This document shows, piece by piece, positions 8,941 to 18,432 of a stretch of DNA of 20,170 nucleotides (position 1 is its first letter; the number at the start of each line of letters is the position of its first letter). This stretch comes from Azolla pinnata (Eukaryota > Streptophyta > Polypodiopsida > Salviniales > Salviniaceae), in NCBI GenBank assembly GCA_037176905.1, contig JBBBWG010032120.1, forward strand, positions 9,012 through 29,181, read 5' to 3'. Under the pieces are notes generated by a model. The model was not told where the DNA came from and did no database searches. It was given only the letters and a program-made list of their open reading frames with translations. Both the position numbers and the translations under genes were made by a program.

Positions 8941-8953
8941 TTCTAGAAGCTTC
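8941..8953 (+). promoter_or_regulatory. Heat-shock element upstream of p23
   Basis: TTCTAGAAGCTTC is a perfect three-unit heat-shock element (TTCnnGAAnnTTC), 160 bp before the p23 ATG and just before the TTC microsatellite. p23 is an Hsp90 co-chaperone, so control by heat-shock factors would make sense. The match is seen directly and the function is inferred. Confidence 0.6.
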
Positions 8954-8980
8954 CACGCTTCTTTTCTCTGCAGAAAGAAC

Positions 8981-9016
8981 TCTTCTTCTTCTTCTTCTTC
9001 TTCTTCTTCTTCTTCT
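8981..9016. repeat. (TTC)n microsatellite in the p23 5' leader
   Basis: About 11-12 TTC triplets lie 97-132 bases upstream of the p23 start codon, probably in the transcribed pyrimidine-rich leader. It explains the spurious poly-Ser and poly-Glu/Arg open frames on both strands here. Confidence 0.85.
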
Positions 9017-9112
9017 TTGCTCGAGAGACGAGAAGGGGCTCGCGCAGGCGCGGCTGTCTGTAGATCGGGGATTTCTCTCCGTTCCACCTGTTTCAAACAG
9101 CTTCCCGCAGAC

Positions 9113-11609
9113 ATGAGGTACGCCGCTCCTCGACCTTCCTCTCCCTCGCGTCCTTTTCCTTTCCCCCCTTTCGATTTCGTTCTCTTCCTCGTTCGCGCTG
9201 CTTTGGCTCCCCGTCCGTTTGCGTCCCTTGTCTCCCCGTCTTAATCTCACGGCTTTGTGATGAGCATCTGTTTTCAGCTGTTTCTTCTACTGATCTCAAT
9301 GTTTCTCTCTCTCTCTACATCTTTCTCTCTCTCTCTACATCTTTCTCTCTCTCTCTCTGCCCGTGGCGTTTTTGCTGATATTCTTCATGCTTTTAAGGTT
9401 TTTCCTCCTCGGTTCCGATTGGATTGTTCCTGAGTGTTTTTTGTGGACTTCCGTGTCAAGTTCCTAAACGAACTACTGCGAAGTATACTAGGGTTTGTTT
9501 CGACAGCATAGAAGCGGTTGCTTTTCTTATCATCTCAGAAAGTTTGTTTTTTTTCTACAAGTTGTAGAGGCTCGCAATGTTTCTGGCTCTGTTCCATGGT
9601 CCTCTGGGATTCTGAATTCGCGATACGATCACGAAACTCACTTCGATCCTTTTTATTGTGTTTGTGCAAATTTCACAGCTAGTCTCTCATGTTAGAGCTA
9701 CCCAAGTAGAGGAGAATTGTTTTGCCGGTCATGGGAAATGTCTTGAGGTGTTGTGTGTTGCAGTTTTTCTTAGTTTTGGGTCAAAAAGAAAAAAAGTTGC
9801 CCAGCATTTCTCTTTCTTGCTGCATTAGTTAAATATTCTCAAGGCTGTAGAATTGTCTTGCATTAGTCGGTATAGCTTAGTGTACGTCTAAAATGGTTTG
9901 GAAATTCTCTTAAATCTTCTGATTAGCTTTTCGCTGAAAAATGTGAGATATATGTTATATCCCTACGAAAAATTGGTTTTTTAAACCATGGATTGTGACT
10001 TCAATGTAGCCGACATCCGGAAGTAAAGTGGGCACAAAGATCAGACAAGATATATCTCACCGTCGCTCTACCTGATGCCGAAGATCCTCTAGTGAAGGTT
10101 GAACCAGATGGAAAGTTTGTCTTCTCAGCAGCTGGCTATGAACTGAATTTTGAACTCTTTGGGGGGATTAATGTTGAGGTAAGTGCATCTATTTAGTTCA
10201 GCAGGAATCTATGCTCTTTTTGAAATTTCTTACGTTCATGAAGAAGGCAGTCTTTGGACACTGCAGTATGTATTCATTTAGTCACGCCATTATTGTTTTT
10301 CCATGTCAAATGTACTGCATAATATGCTGGCAACTATTGCATTTATTTGCACGATGATTGCATGGTTTTTTATTTCATACATTGATTCCTCTATTAATTG
10401 CTGCATTTGCCAATATTGCGGTAGTCAATATAGCTTACCAATATTTGCTTTCTGAATATCAAACGTGTTATTGCCTATGAGGATGGGCGTATTGCTCCTT
10501 TATTCAGGGATAAACTTGTTTTTGATGAGTTTTGTTTTCATTTGATGAGTTCTGAGTCTATTCCTATATATGTTTTGTTAACAATGGAGTGTTTAGTATT
10601 TACTCCATTATGGCTCACTATATCCTTTTGTGTGGATTGCAATTCTTTCAATAGTATGATGGAGGAATGTTGTTATTCTACAAATGCCATTAGTAGGGTG
10701 TCTAATATCAAACCAGTGATTGACGTCACCTTTTATAAATCACTTAGACATATAAATCGTTTTGGGGTTTGCAGGAGAGCAAGACCAGTGCGAACTTGAG
10801 GAATGTGTTCTGTGTTCTTGTGAAAAGTGAGAAGGGATGGTGGAAGAAACTTTTGAAAGGTGAAGGAAAACCACCTCCATACCTGAAGGTTGATTGGGAC
10901 AAATGGGTTGATGAGGATGAAGAAAATGATGTTAAAAATGGCTGTAAGTCTCTCTACTTGTGCTGTTGTAACAGGTTTACTCTTGTGTCTTAGACCTAAT
11001 CTTCTTGTTGATCTCTTAGAACATTTGCAATCTGGAAATATTTCACATTCTTCATTGATCAATCCTATTATTGGAATTGGTGTTTGTAGGCAATTCTTAA
11101 TTCTTCTTCTTTGATTCCAGTTGACAACTTTGATCTAGGATCCATGGGAGGCATGGGAGGCATGGGAGGCATGGGAGGCTTTGGAGATCTTGGAGGCATG
11201 GGAGGCATGGGAGGCCTTGGAGATCTTGGAGGCATGGGAGACTTCTCAGTGAGTATATAACGTGCACTGGACTACATCACGTCATATAATGCTAACTATA
11301 TCTGTAAGCATGTTAATATGAAGGCGACTGTGTGCACGCCTTTTGATGGAAATCGTGTGTAAACTTGTTTCTACAGGGTTTCAATGATCCTGGTGAAATG
11401 GATGATGACGATGATGAAAATGAGCAAGACCATGAAAAAGACCATGACCATTCTGAAGATCGGGACATCAGTGAAGAAGGTTTGTGATTTAACTGCTGAT
11501 TCAAATTCCTTTAAATCATTGAAAGGCTGATTCAAGACCTCTTCTAAATCTACTGTATGCAGCTGAACCGGCTGCAGAAAATCAATCAAAGGAAGAGAAA
11601 GAGAAGTAA
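9113..11609 (+). CDS. P23: Hsp90 co-chaperone p23 (P23-1 type), 6 exons
   Basis: A CS-domain co-chaperone that binds and steadies the ATP-bound state of Hsp90 in cytosol and nucleus. Exons are 9113-9117, 10010-10178, 10775-10943, 11121-11248, 11377-11479 and 11563-11609, 621 nt (206 aa), all GT-AG and in frame. The first exon carries only ATG AG, and the split Ser codon completes [20 protein letters not shown]. The CS domain covers about residues 3-105 and includes [34 protein letters not shown] and the hallmark [12 protein letters not shown]. Residues 122-155 are a Gly-Gly-Met repeat, as in Arabidopsis P23-1 but shorter. The tail is acidic with Glu/Lys, ending KEEKEK. Arabidopsis P23-1 is about 241 aa, so this protein is shorter only in the repeat and tail. 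Intron 1 is long (892 bp) with a CT microsatellite. Heat-shock and G-box motifs lie upstream. Confidence 0.97.
9302..9359. repeat. CT-rich minisatellite in p23 intron 1
   Basis: Three copies of a 20 bp unit of the form TTTCTCTCTCTCTCTACATC, the last ending in a longer CT run. It sits near the 5' end of the 892 bp first intron. Confidence 0.85.
11155..11238 (+). repeat. GGCATGGGA coding minisatellite in p23 exon 4
   Basis: Nine-base GGCATGGGA units encode Gly-Gly-Met, and a larger unit (two GGM steps, then Gly-Gly-Leu/Phe-Gly-Asp-Leu) is itself repeated. It forms the Gly/Met-rich linker characteristic of P23-1 type proteins. Confidence 0.85.
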
Positions 11610-12814
11610 AGCATTCTGCCATATGGATGAAGAAGCCATTAGCAAGCAGATACTGACACAGAAATGGCATTCTTGGTGGGGTTGCATTTCTTGGGAATGC
11701 ATTATAATGCTTATATGGAAGCAAACAGTTTTCAGTGCAATGAAGTGGGGTTAGTGGTTGCAATTTAGGGAAGACAGCTAGTAGACAAGGGACCCTATCT
11801 TTTTGGCTTGTTAAGTCAAAGAAATGATTGAACTAACTGAATTCCTGCTGTTTTAGCCTAGTACATTTTTCCGACGGGCAATTGCGTTGCCATTATAATG
11901 AATGTGAGAATTGTTTTTGGTGATAAATGTATGATCTATATTCATGGTCGGATTTTATCGTTTGTGATAAATGGTGCGTGGTGATTGGGTAAGTGAAGTC
12001 ATTATGAAGATGAAATCCTGAGCACAAAAGTAAAACCTTATCTCTCAATTTTTTACACAAAAAAGGATATGATTCAATTGATCGCATTGTGAGAATATCT
12101 CAAACCCTTCCCAAAATAAACTATTCTAAAGTTTCACTGATCTCAAAGTAAGGGTTGAAATAACTGGTTCAGAGATTCAGACACACCTGGACTGTAAAGC
12201 TGAGGAATGCAGTGCCGTTCAATAGGCTAACTGATTCTAGCAACTTTGGCATGCTGGAACGCTGTCACAAGCAGCTACCTAATCTGCTTAAATGAATAGA
12301 CTGCATATATGCGGAGCATAAGCTCTAAGGTGAATTCCCAATCTTGGGGCTTAAGACTTGCTGACGCTGTTACTCGTTCGTGATGGGATTGTTAATTCTT
12401 GCACACACAGACTTCCAGTGTTTTTTGGACTACATCCACTACATCAGTAACACTATTGGAAAGCCAATGTAACGCTAAATTCATGCCATTCTAGTTAGAA
12501 ACAAAAATAGAAAGTCATCAGAATGTACTGCACAGATACTGGATGAAAACATTGAGGACAGTATAACTGCAGCTATAGCCTAGGTATTCTTACAAAGGAA
12601 TGGGGATTCGATTTTTTCATGTCACAAACATGTTAAGTGGTGGTAATGCTAGGAAGGAATGATACTTCAAACAGCAATGCCAATTAAGTGAACACAATGT
12701 ACTGATCAGATAATTCAATGTCACTTGGTGCATCTCCCACAGAGTATGAGTTAAAACAAGGTAGGACTCACACAAACCCACTAAGCCTTCAGAACAAACA
12801 AGTGCTAACATAAG
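11610..12814. other. p23 3' flank and convergent intergenic region
   Basis: The p23 3' UTR starts here. A candidate AATAAA lies at 12115-12120, which would give a roughly 520-base UTR, but an earlier non-canonical site near the AT-rich 11895-11935 stretch is equally possible. The rest, to the end of the PWWP gene, shows no gene, RNA or repeat I can support. Confidence 0.4.
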
Positions 12815-12840
12815 TCAGAACATATGAGAGTTCATAGAGT

Positions 12841-12846
12841 TTTATT
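12841..12846 (-). terminator. Candidate polyadenylation signal of the PWWP gene
   Basis: AATAAA on the minus strand, 402 bases past the stop codon at 13248. It is a plausible 3' end for the PWWP transcript, converging on p23. Confidence 0.45.
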
Positions 12847-13247
12847 GAAAATACTGGAAACCTTCAACACTGGGCACTTCACGAGACATGTACACTAGCA
12901 CCAATGGATATACTGATTATCACAATTAACTGCTGTAGTGCATGTTTCGTAAATTTTGACTTAGAAAATTACATCTGTAGAAATAGTTCTTAAATTGCAA
13001 TAAGAATTTTAGAAACCATTCCTGCACATCAAAGAAAGTAAACAAACCAAATCTAACAATAATATAATTTAAGATACATTCTTGAGGCAAATACAGATAA
13101 ATGGTGTTCCCCTGTTACATTTTCTTTTACCTAAGAATTTCTGATTCCAACCATTGATGAATTTGCTCGACAATGCCCATGTAACCCCAGCCTCAGGGAA
13201 ATGCACAAAAACCAACTTCAATACTTGCCATCAATATCTAAGACCAA

Positions 13248-16200
13248 TTATTCGTCATGCAGCTTTGGTTTCAACGAACACGAGCTAACAATAAGACTCA
13301 CTTCATGAAGAAGTTTCATCATTTGATCCTTAATGTCACACGATGGTACATTTACAGTGGAAGCTGAGGGCAGGTTAGGTGTGTTAGTCTCAGCAGTCAC
13401 TTTATTAGATCTGAGACTTTCATAGCTCGTTTGCTGATGTGAGAATACAGGATCTGGAGGGATGCATGTGCTCATGACTGAATCAATACCATTTGCTTTC
13501 TCCCGTACTGGGTTCACTGCAGTCACTTTATCAGATCTGAGACTTTCATAACTCGTTTGCTGATGTGAGAGCACAGGATCTGGAGGGATGAATGTGCTCA
13601 TGGCTGAATCAATACCATTTGCTTTCTCCCGTACTGGGTTAACTGCAGTCACTTTATTAGATCTGAGACTTTCATAACTCGTTTGCTGATGTGAGAATAC
13701 AGGATCTGGAGGGATGCATGTGCTCACGACTGAATCAATACTGTTTGCTTTGTCCCGTACTGGGTTAACTGACAAGGACTTCCCCTGTTCACCCCTTCTG
13801 GAAATTGTTTGGTTTGAAATGGACGTACTACTAATTGCAGGATGCTTCTGAGATCGAGAAAAGTGACGAAGCTTATAGGATACATCTGCTCCAAATATTC
13901 TGTTTTCCAAGGCATATTTTAATGCAGCTTCAGCATCAGAATTAAGCTTAAAAATCACTTGGGCAGCTGAATTATCCTTATAAATTCTAATTCCTGCATT
14001 CTCTAGGATCCCAAATTTATTGAATGCATCGTTCACCTGAGCTTCAGATGGCATTGTGAAATCTTTTGGAAACTGCATGAAAAGCCCAAGTGATGTGTCT
14101 GTGGCCTTAGCATTGACTGTGCGCAAAGGCATTTTCATATGTGATGACTCAGATGGATCCTTGCTAGAATGATGTTGCTTCATATTCTTATGACTATGCC
14201 TTAAATCTGCAAATCTTATCCTGCTCAGTTTTTCTTGAAAAGATTGTTCTATGTTTCTTGTTGTTGCCATCTCTTGTTCAACTTCTGATTTCTTTTTCCT
14301 TGCTGCTGTAGCTAGCTCTTGTAGACCAGGTATTGAATTAGGAGGGGTCACGCATGTAGTGACTCCTCCATTTAGAACAGTAGAGTGTTTGGCAGCTTGT
14401 GAAGCATATGTATGACTTTGAAGTCCCATATCCCCAACAGGCTGTTTACGCTCTAGATCAACTGTTGTTGAAAGGATCTGCATATTGGATTTTCCAGTCT
14501 TAGGTGTAGGCTGCTTTTTTACTTCATTTAGCTCATAAGAAGGTTCTTTCGGAACGAATTTTGGTTTTCCTGATTTCAAGTTCTGTGTTGCAAACTGCAC
14601 CCTTTCCACTGCTTTTGTGTTAACAATTGCTCTGGATCCCGTAACACCATACCCTGAACTCTTCAAAAAGACATGATTACGGAATCTCAGAATGGAAGAA
14701 AACACTTGTTGCAGGGTGCTTCTCCTATTTGCATACCTCAGAGGATCTCTTGCAAGAACCTGTAGGCCCTGAACAACTTCAATTAGAGAATGACCAAACT
14801 TCTTAACAGTTGCTTTGCTAGAGACTGAAGCCTCACTTCCAGCATCAAAATCATTCTGTACTAGTGTTGAATAGTTTGTAATGCTACATTCCGCACGGCT
14901 GATGTTGCTGCTCAAATTCAGCTTTTTAGCAATGCCTTTCCAGTCCTGCTCCTTTGATCTATGCATAAAGCTTATGTCTCTATCTGCTTCTCTTATGTCA
15001 CTCTTCATTTTCTTGGCTTTGTGGAGATTTTCACCTTCTGAAGGACTCAAAGATTTTGTTCTCTTTTCTCCGTCCAGCATTTTCCTTGCCTTGCCACTTG
15101 AAGGTTCGGTTTTCAGGTGGTATGGAGGATATTTTTCAATGGCCTGCACATTGCCTGAACCCTTGAACTCTCGTATTGCAAATGCTTCAGGCGCAGATTT
15201 ATAACTCCCTTGAGATTGATCGCTGGGGTTTTTGCTAACATTTGGCAGCGAAAGAATGAACCCCCCAGGTGAAAACAATGGTTTCATATGCTTTTCTCCT
15301 TTCAGTATTTTCTCTTGCTCCTTGTTTACTGCTTTGGATGGATAACCTGCAGCAGGTAAATTTGTTTCTCCATCACATTTTTGAGTAATTAGGTCCACAG
15401 TTTCACTTTCCCCTAAGTTTGTTAACTTTTCTGCCACTTCCCCTTTCTCATATTCCTGTGAACCAATTAGCCATTTGCCTTTCCCTGAAGTTGCTTCTTT
15501 GAAAGGATCTTCATGTGCCTTGTCTGTATCTTCTACCAGTATAATACCTTCCATAGGTGAAATGTTTACTTGTATCCTCACACTTGAAGGTACCAGATCA
15601 TCCATCACAGCATCTTCACTCAACTGAGACTTCTTCACTTTTTCACCTAGATGTGGCTTTTTTGCTTCCTTTCTTTCTGCATATACGGCCTCACCTGCAG
15701 CTTCCACAGTAGAAAACCTCCTCTTGAGGTTATCTTCCATAGCTTTTTCATTAGCATTAGTTATTAATTCCATATTCAGCATATTTGATTCATCCGCATT
15801 GACCATGAATGCACGGACGCCATAAGCATGACCACAAAGTTCTGAATGTTCGATACTTAAGTCCTGTGGGTAGAAGGGATATTGTGCTGTATTTTTTACG
15901 AATTCCAATAGCTTTCCTGGGTTAAATATATATCGACTCATAGAAATATCCTGATGGTAGTCAATCTGCACATTGCTCTGTATTCCTGCATTTGGATGAG
16001 GGAATGTATTCTTTTTACACAGAAGAAGGTCATTATGCTGAGGATGATTCAGGCCTAACTCACTCCTCCGGCGAATTTCGTCTAATGCTGCTGCAACAGC
16101 TCTAGAGAAACTTTTCATAGTTGTCTGTTTTGCTTTCTCTTCGAAATTTGGCCTGAAATCTATGAGTTGAGATTCCTCTAGCCAACCAAAAGTGCCATCA

Positions 16201-17414
16201 CCAAAGAAGGCTACTAAAAGTTTCCCAGATCTCTGGGTCTTTTTAGCAACCAGTGAAGCATCTGAAGCATTGAAAACCTGTCCTGGCCACCAAGGGTGAG
16301 ACTTAACTTTAGCCCACACTAGATCACCTCGATTAAATTTAGTAGCCACATAACCGACATTACTTACAACTCGTTTCTTTGGCTTAAATTTCATCCTGGG
16401 CACTTCAACAAGTTCTCTTTTGCAATCAAACATGAATTGATCTTCATCACCCACAGATGAAACGTTCACACCAAGGTAGATATCATCAGCAATCATCTCA
16501 GCTTCAGATGTCGGGCTCTGTACTTTTTCAGCTTCAACATCACCAAATATTTGGAAGTGTTCGCCACTGTCGCTACATTCAAGTGCATAATAGTCATCTG
16601 CATATTCTCTATCGATGCTAAATTCATCTGGAAGAGATAGATGTGATTTGTTTTCTCTGCATATATCCATTGAAATTAAAGGTTCCTGCTCTAAACATTC
16701 AACTTCTGTATCGAAATGGGGTGTGATAACAGCAAACTGATGCTCCTCCTGTCCCTTCTCTTGATAGTCACTCACAAGTTCGCATGGAATATTTGAAGCA
16801 TCGGAATTGTCTTGTGTAGGCACATCACATACCTGGGGGAGTTTCTTCTCCCCAGAATTTCCCTTAGACAAATCATTCATGAAATCACTACTAACAACTG
16901 AGGCAGTACATTCGTCCGAATTCATTCCATTACCTTGTTGACAGTCATAGCCAGCAGTTTTCACACCTTCGCCTTGTAGAAGAACAGCAGAATCATTATG
17001 ATGCATACATTCAAGGCTCTTATCAACAACAAAATCCATAAGTTTGTTATCTTGCGGAAGCTCAACTTCAGTGCTGGTCACATCTTCAATTCTTCCAGGA
17101 ACAACCAATATTTCGGCACTCATATTCTCGAGGCTCCTATCAAAAGCTAGGGCTGTGGGATTGTGGGTAACTTCACCACTCTCCTGTAAAATCTCGTCCT
17201 CGGTCCCTAGAACAGCGGATTCTTCATGATGCATATTCTTGGTGTTCACATTAATATCCACGTCTGTATATTTGCGAACATTCATACCATTGCCGCATGA
17301 CTTCTCAGCTTCATATTCTACATAATCCTCATTTCTTGAAGGGACAGATTCTTCTTTGACACTTGTACCCTCCAGGCTTCCAAAGAAAAAAGAAAGCATA
17401 GCACCTTTGTCCAT
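13248..17414 (-). CDS. PDP: PWWP-domain chromatin protein, PDP family, 1388 aa
   Basis: An intron-free coding region. A TGA sits directly before the ATG, so the start is well set. The PWWP domain spans residues 360-450 (RGDLVWAKVKSHPWWPGQVF, then LVAFFGDGTFGWLEESQL). PWWP domains bind methylated histone H3 tails and DNA. Residues 496-541 (NPGKLLEFVKNTAQYP) and 868-915 (GLQVLARDPL, LRFRNHVFLKS) match the conserved helical blocks of plant PDP proteins. Residues about 1105-1186 form the RRM-like fold typical of the family (GLFMQFPKDFTMPSEAQVND, then GADVSYKLRHFS). Basic patches near 775-810 suggest nuclear import. Residues 1-340 are acidic and probably disordered. A 42-aa unit is repeated three times at about 1215-1341. 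Arabidopsis PDPs act with MSI4/FVE and Polycomb group proteins on H3K27me3 and flowering genes. The paralogue is not assigned, so the symbol is the family name only. Confidence 0.95.
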   Translation of the reverse strand: MDKGAMLSFFFGSLEGTSVKEESVPSRNEDYVEYEAEKSCGNGMNVRKYTDVDINVNTKNMHHEESAVLGTEDEILQESGEVTHNPTALAFDRSLENMSAEILVVPGRIEDVTSTEVELPQDNKLMDFVVDKSLECMHHNDSAVLLQGEGVKTAGYDCQQGNGMNSDECTASVVSSDFMNDLSKGNSGEKKLPQVCDVPTQDNSDASNIPCELVSDYQEKGQEEHQFAVITPHFDTEVECLEQEPLISMDICRENKSHLSLPDEFSIDREYADDYYALECSDSGEHFQIFGDVEAEKVQSPTSEAEMIADDIYLGVNVSSVGDEDQFMFDCKRELVEVPRMKFKPKKRVVSNVGYVATKFNRGDLVWAKVKSHPWWPGQVFNASDASLVAKKTQRSGKLLVAFFGDGTFGWLEESQLIDFRPNFEEKAKQTTMKSFSRAVAAALDEIRRRSELGLNHPQHNDLLLCKKNTFPHPNAGIQSNVQIDYHQDISMSRYIFNPGKLLEFVKNTAQYPFYPQDLSIEHSELCGHAYGVRAFMVNADESNMLNMELITNANEKAMEDNLKRRFSTVEAAGEAVYAERKEAKKPHLGEKVKKSQLSEDAVMDDLVPSSVRIQVNISPMEGIILVEDTDKAHEDPFKEATSGKGKWLIGSQEYEKGEVAEKLTNLGESETVDLITQKCDGETNLPAAGYPSKAVNKEQEKILKGEKHMKPLFSPGGFILSLPNVSKNPSDQSQGSYKSAPEAFAIREFKGSGNVQAIEKYPPYHLKTEPSSGKARKMLDGEKRTKSLSPSEGENLHKAKKMKSDIREADRDISFMHRSKEQDWKGIAKKLNLSSNISRAECSITNYSTLVQNDFDAGSEASVSSKATVKKFGHSLIEVVQGLQVLARDPLRYANRRSTLQQVFSSILRFRNHVFLKSSGYGVTGSRAIVNTKAVERVQFATQNLKSGKPKFVPKEPSYELNEVKKQPTPKTGKSNMQILSTTVDLERKQPVGDMGLQSHTYASQAAKHSTVLNGGVTTCVTPPNSIPGLQELATAARKKKSEVEQEMATTRNIEQSFQEKLSRIRFADLRHSHKNMKQHHSSKDPSESSHMKMPLRTVNAKATDTSLGLFMQFPKDFTMPSEAQVNDAFNKFGILENAGIRIYKDNSAAQVIFKLNSDAEAALKYALENRIFGADVSYKLRHFSRSQKHPAISSTSISNQTISRRGEQGKSLSVNPVRDKANSIDSVVSTCIPPDPVFSHQQTSYESLRSNKVTAVNPVREKANGIDSAMSTFIPPDPVLSHQQTSYESLRSDKVTAVNPVREKANGIDSVMSTCIPPDPVFSHQQTSYESLRSNKVTAETNTPNLPSASTVNVPSCDIKDQMMKLLHEVSLIVSSCSLKPKLHDE
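13393..13770 (-). repeat. 126 bp coding tandem repeat, 3 copies, in the PDP gene
   Basis: The TCCCGTACTGGGTT landmark recurs at 13501, 13627 and 13753, exactly 126 bp apart. Each unit encodes 42 residues including NPVREKAN, IPPDPV and SHQQTSYESLRS. The copies differ at only a few bases, so the expansion is recent. The reading frame is kept in all three. Confidence 0.95.
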
Positions 17415-18200
17415 TCATTCACTTTAACAATGGTCACACTTCAGACATCCAAAAGGCTCACACCACTTATAGTTGTTATGCCTTGACAATCTAGCTCAAG
17501 AGAACAAAAACAGACAAAGCACTGAATTCAGCTGAACACGGGCTTCATAATGCTTAAGCTATGGGTCACCTTGCCTCACGCATGTTGATAAGCTATGCTC
17601 TGCTACCATTAGAGTCATATGGAAGTTCTTTTTCTAGAAGAACTTACCCATCCCAGTCATGGGTCTGGATAGTGTACAGATTTCCGTGAATCCACGAGCA
17701 GGTTCTAGCAAAACCTGTTTGCACAATTCCGTTAGGAGAACCTGGATACTTGCACTCTGACGAAGAGGAAACATGCCGAGGTACGTCTTGTGTCGCAAAA
17801 ACAAAAAAAAATCCCTTCTTTCCTAGCGGGGATAAACTTCCTGCAACGGGAACCTGCGCGACCAAAAATCTGTGAAGCCCGAGTTTTGAAGCGAGAGGGG
17901 CTTCCTGGAAGGAGTCGAAAGGTCTGTCCGTCCGTCTTTCCGAAGCTCCGTGGAAAAGCTCGAGGTAAAACCCTCCTTAGAGGGGATCGATTTGTGGCGC
18001 GGCTTGGGAAGCTGATGCGGTAGACAAATTTAGGTTATGGTGGGTGCGACGGAAGCGAAATCAGTGGAAGCAAGCAGTCGTAGCAGACGGAAACAGATCA
18101 AGATAGACGGAGATAGGAAGAGGGAGCAGCTTACCGGCGGAGGAAGAAGGCGAGGGAGGAGCGCGAACACAGAGGAAAACAGAAGTTAGGGATCGCGACG

Positions 18201-18292
18201 AGCAGAACCTGCAGAATCAGAAGCCGAAGCAGAATCAGAAGCAGAACCAGAAGCAGAAGCAGAATCAGAAGCAGAAGCAGAAGCAGAGAATC
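18201..18292. repeat. GAAGCAGAATCA-type minisatellite in the PDP 5' leader
   Basis: Degenerate hexamers GAAGCA, GAATCA and GAACCA repeat about fifteen times, next to a pure GAA run. In the PDP sense strand they read as TGCTTC/TGATTC in the probable 5' UTR. Confidence 0.8.
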
Positions 18293-18305
18293 GCTCGGTG
18301 CAGAC

Positions 18306-18343
18306 GAAGAAGAAGAAGAAGAAGAAGAAGAAGAAGAAGAAGA
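18306..18343. repeat. (GAA)n microsatellite at the PDP 5' end
   Basis: About 12 GAA triplets, TTC in the PDP sense strand. It mirrors the TTC run in the p23 leader. Confidence 0.85.
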
Positions 18344-18432
18344 GAATGGAAGGAGAGGTCCTTTTTTTTTGTTCGCATAAATAAATAATAAGAAAAAGGA
18401 AAAAAAACAAATAATAAAGGAAGAAAAAAAAA

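Larger units (their letters stand above)
17493..18350 (-). promoter_or_regulatory. Probable 5' UTR of the PDP gene with an intron
   Basis: On the minus strand a pyrimidine-rich leader starts after a TTC microsatellite and a TATA-like TTATTTATTTATG near 18376-18392. A good donor CCG|GTAAGCTG lies at 18136/18134. A pyrimidine tract followed by TTGAGCTAG near 17492-17500 is a fair acceptor, so a 5' UTR intron of about 640 bp is likely, leaving roughly 80 bases before the ATG. An alternative inner exon ending at a strong donor G|GTAAGTT at 17648 is possible. All of this is inferred from splice motifs. Confidence 0.45.

Noticed and set aside
8762-9250. Open frames of 159-160 codons on both strands
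   Set aside because: They overlap the p23 promoter, TTC microsatellite and first exon, contain low-complexity Ser or Glu/Arg runs, and match no known family.
9495-9695. 66-codon plus-strand frame in p23 intron 1
   Set aside because: It lies wholly inside the 892 bp intron, with no conserved motif and no splice signals tying it to the p23 frame.
11371-11763. 130-codon minus-strand frame over p23 exons 5-6
   Set aside because: It overlaps spliced p23 coding exons whose acidic tail fits the family. The antisense product resembles nothing known.
14881-15204. 107-codon plus-strand frame inside the PDP gene
   Set aside because: Antisense shadow of the long minus-strand coding region, without any recognisable domain.
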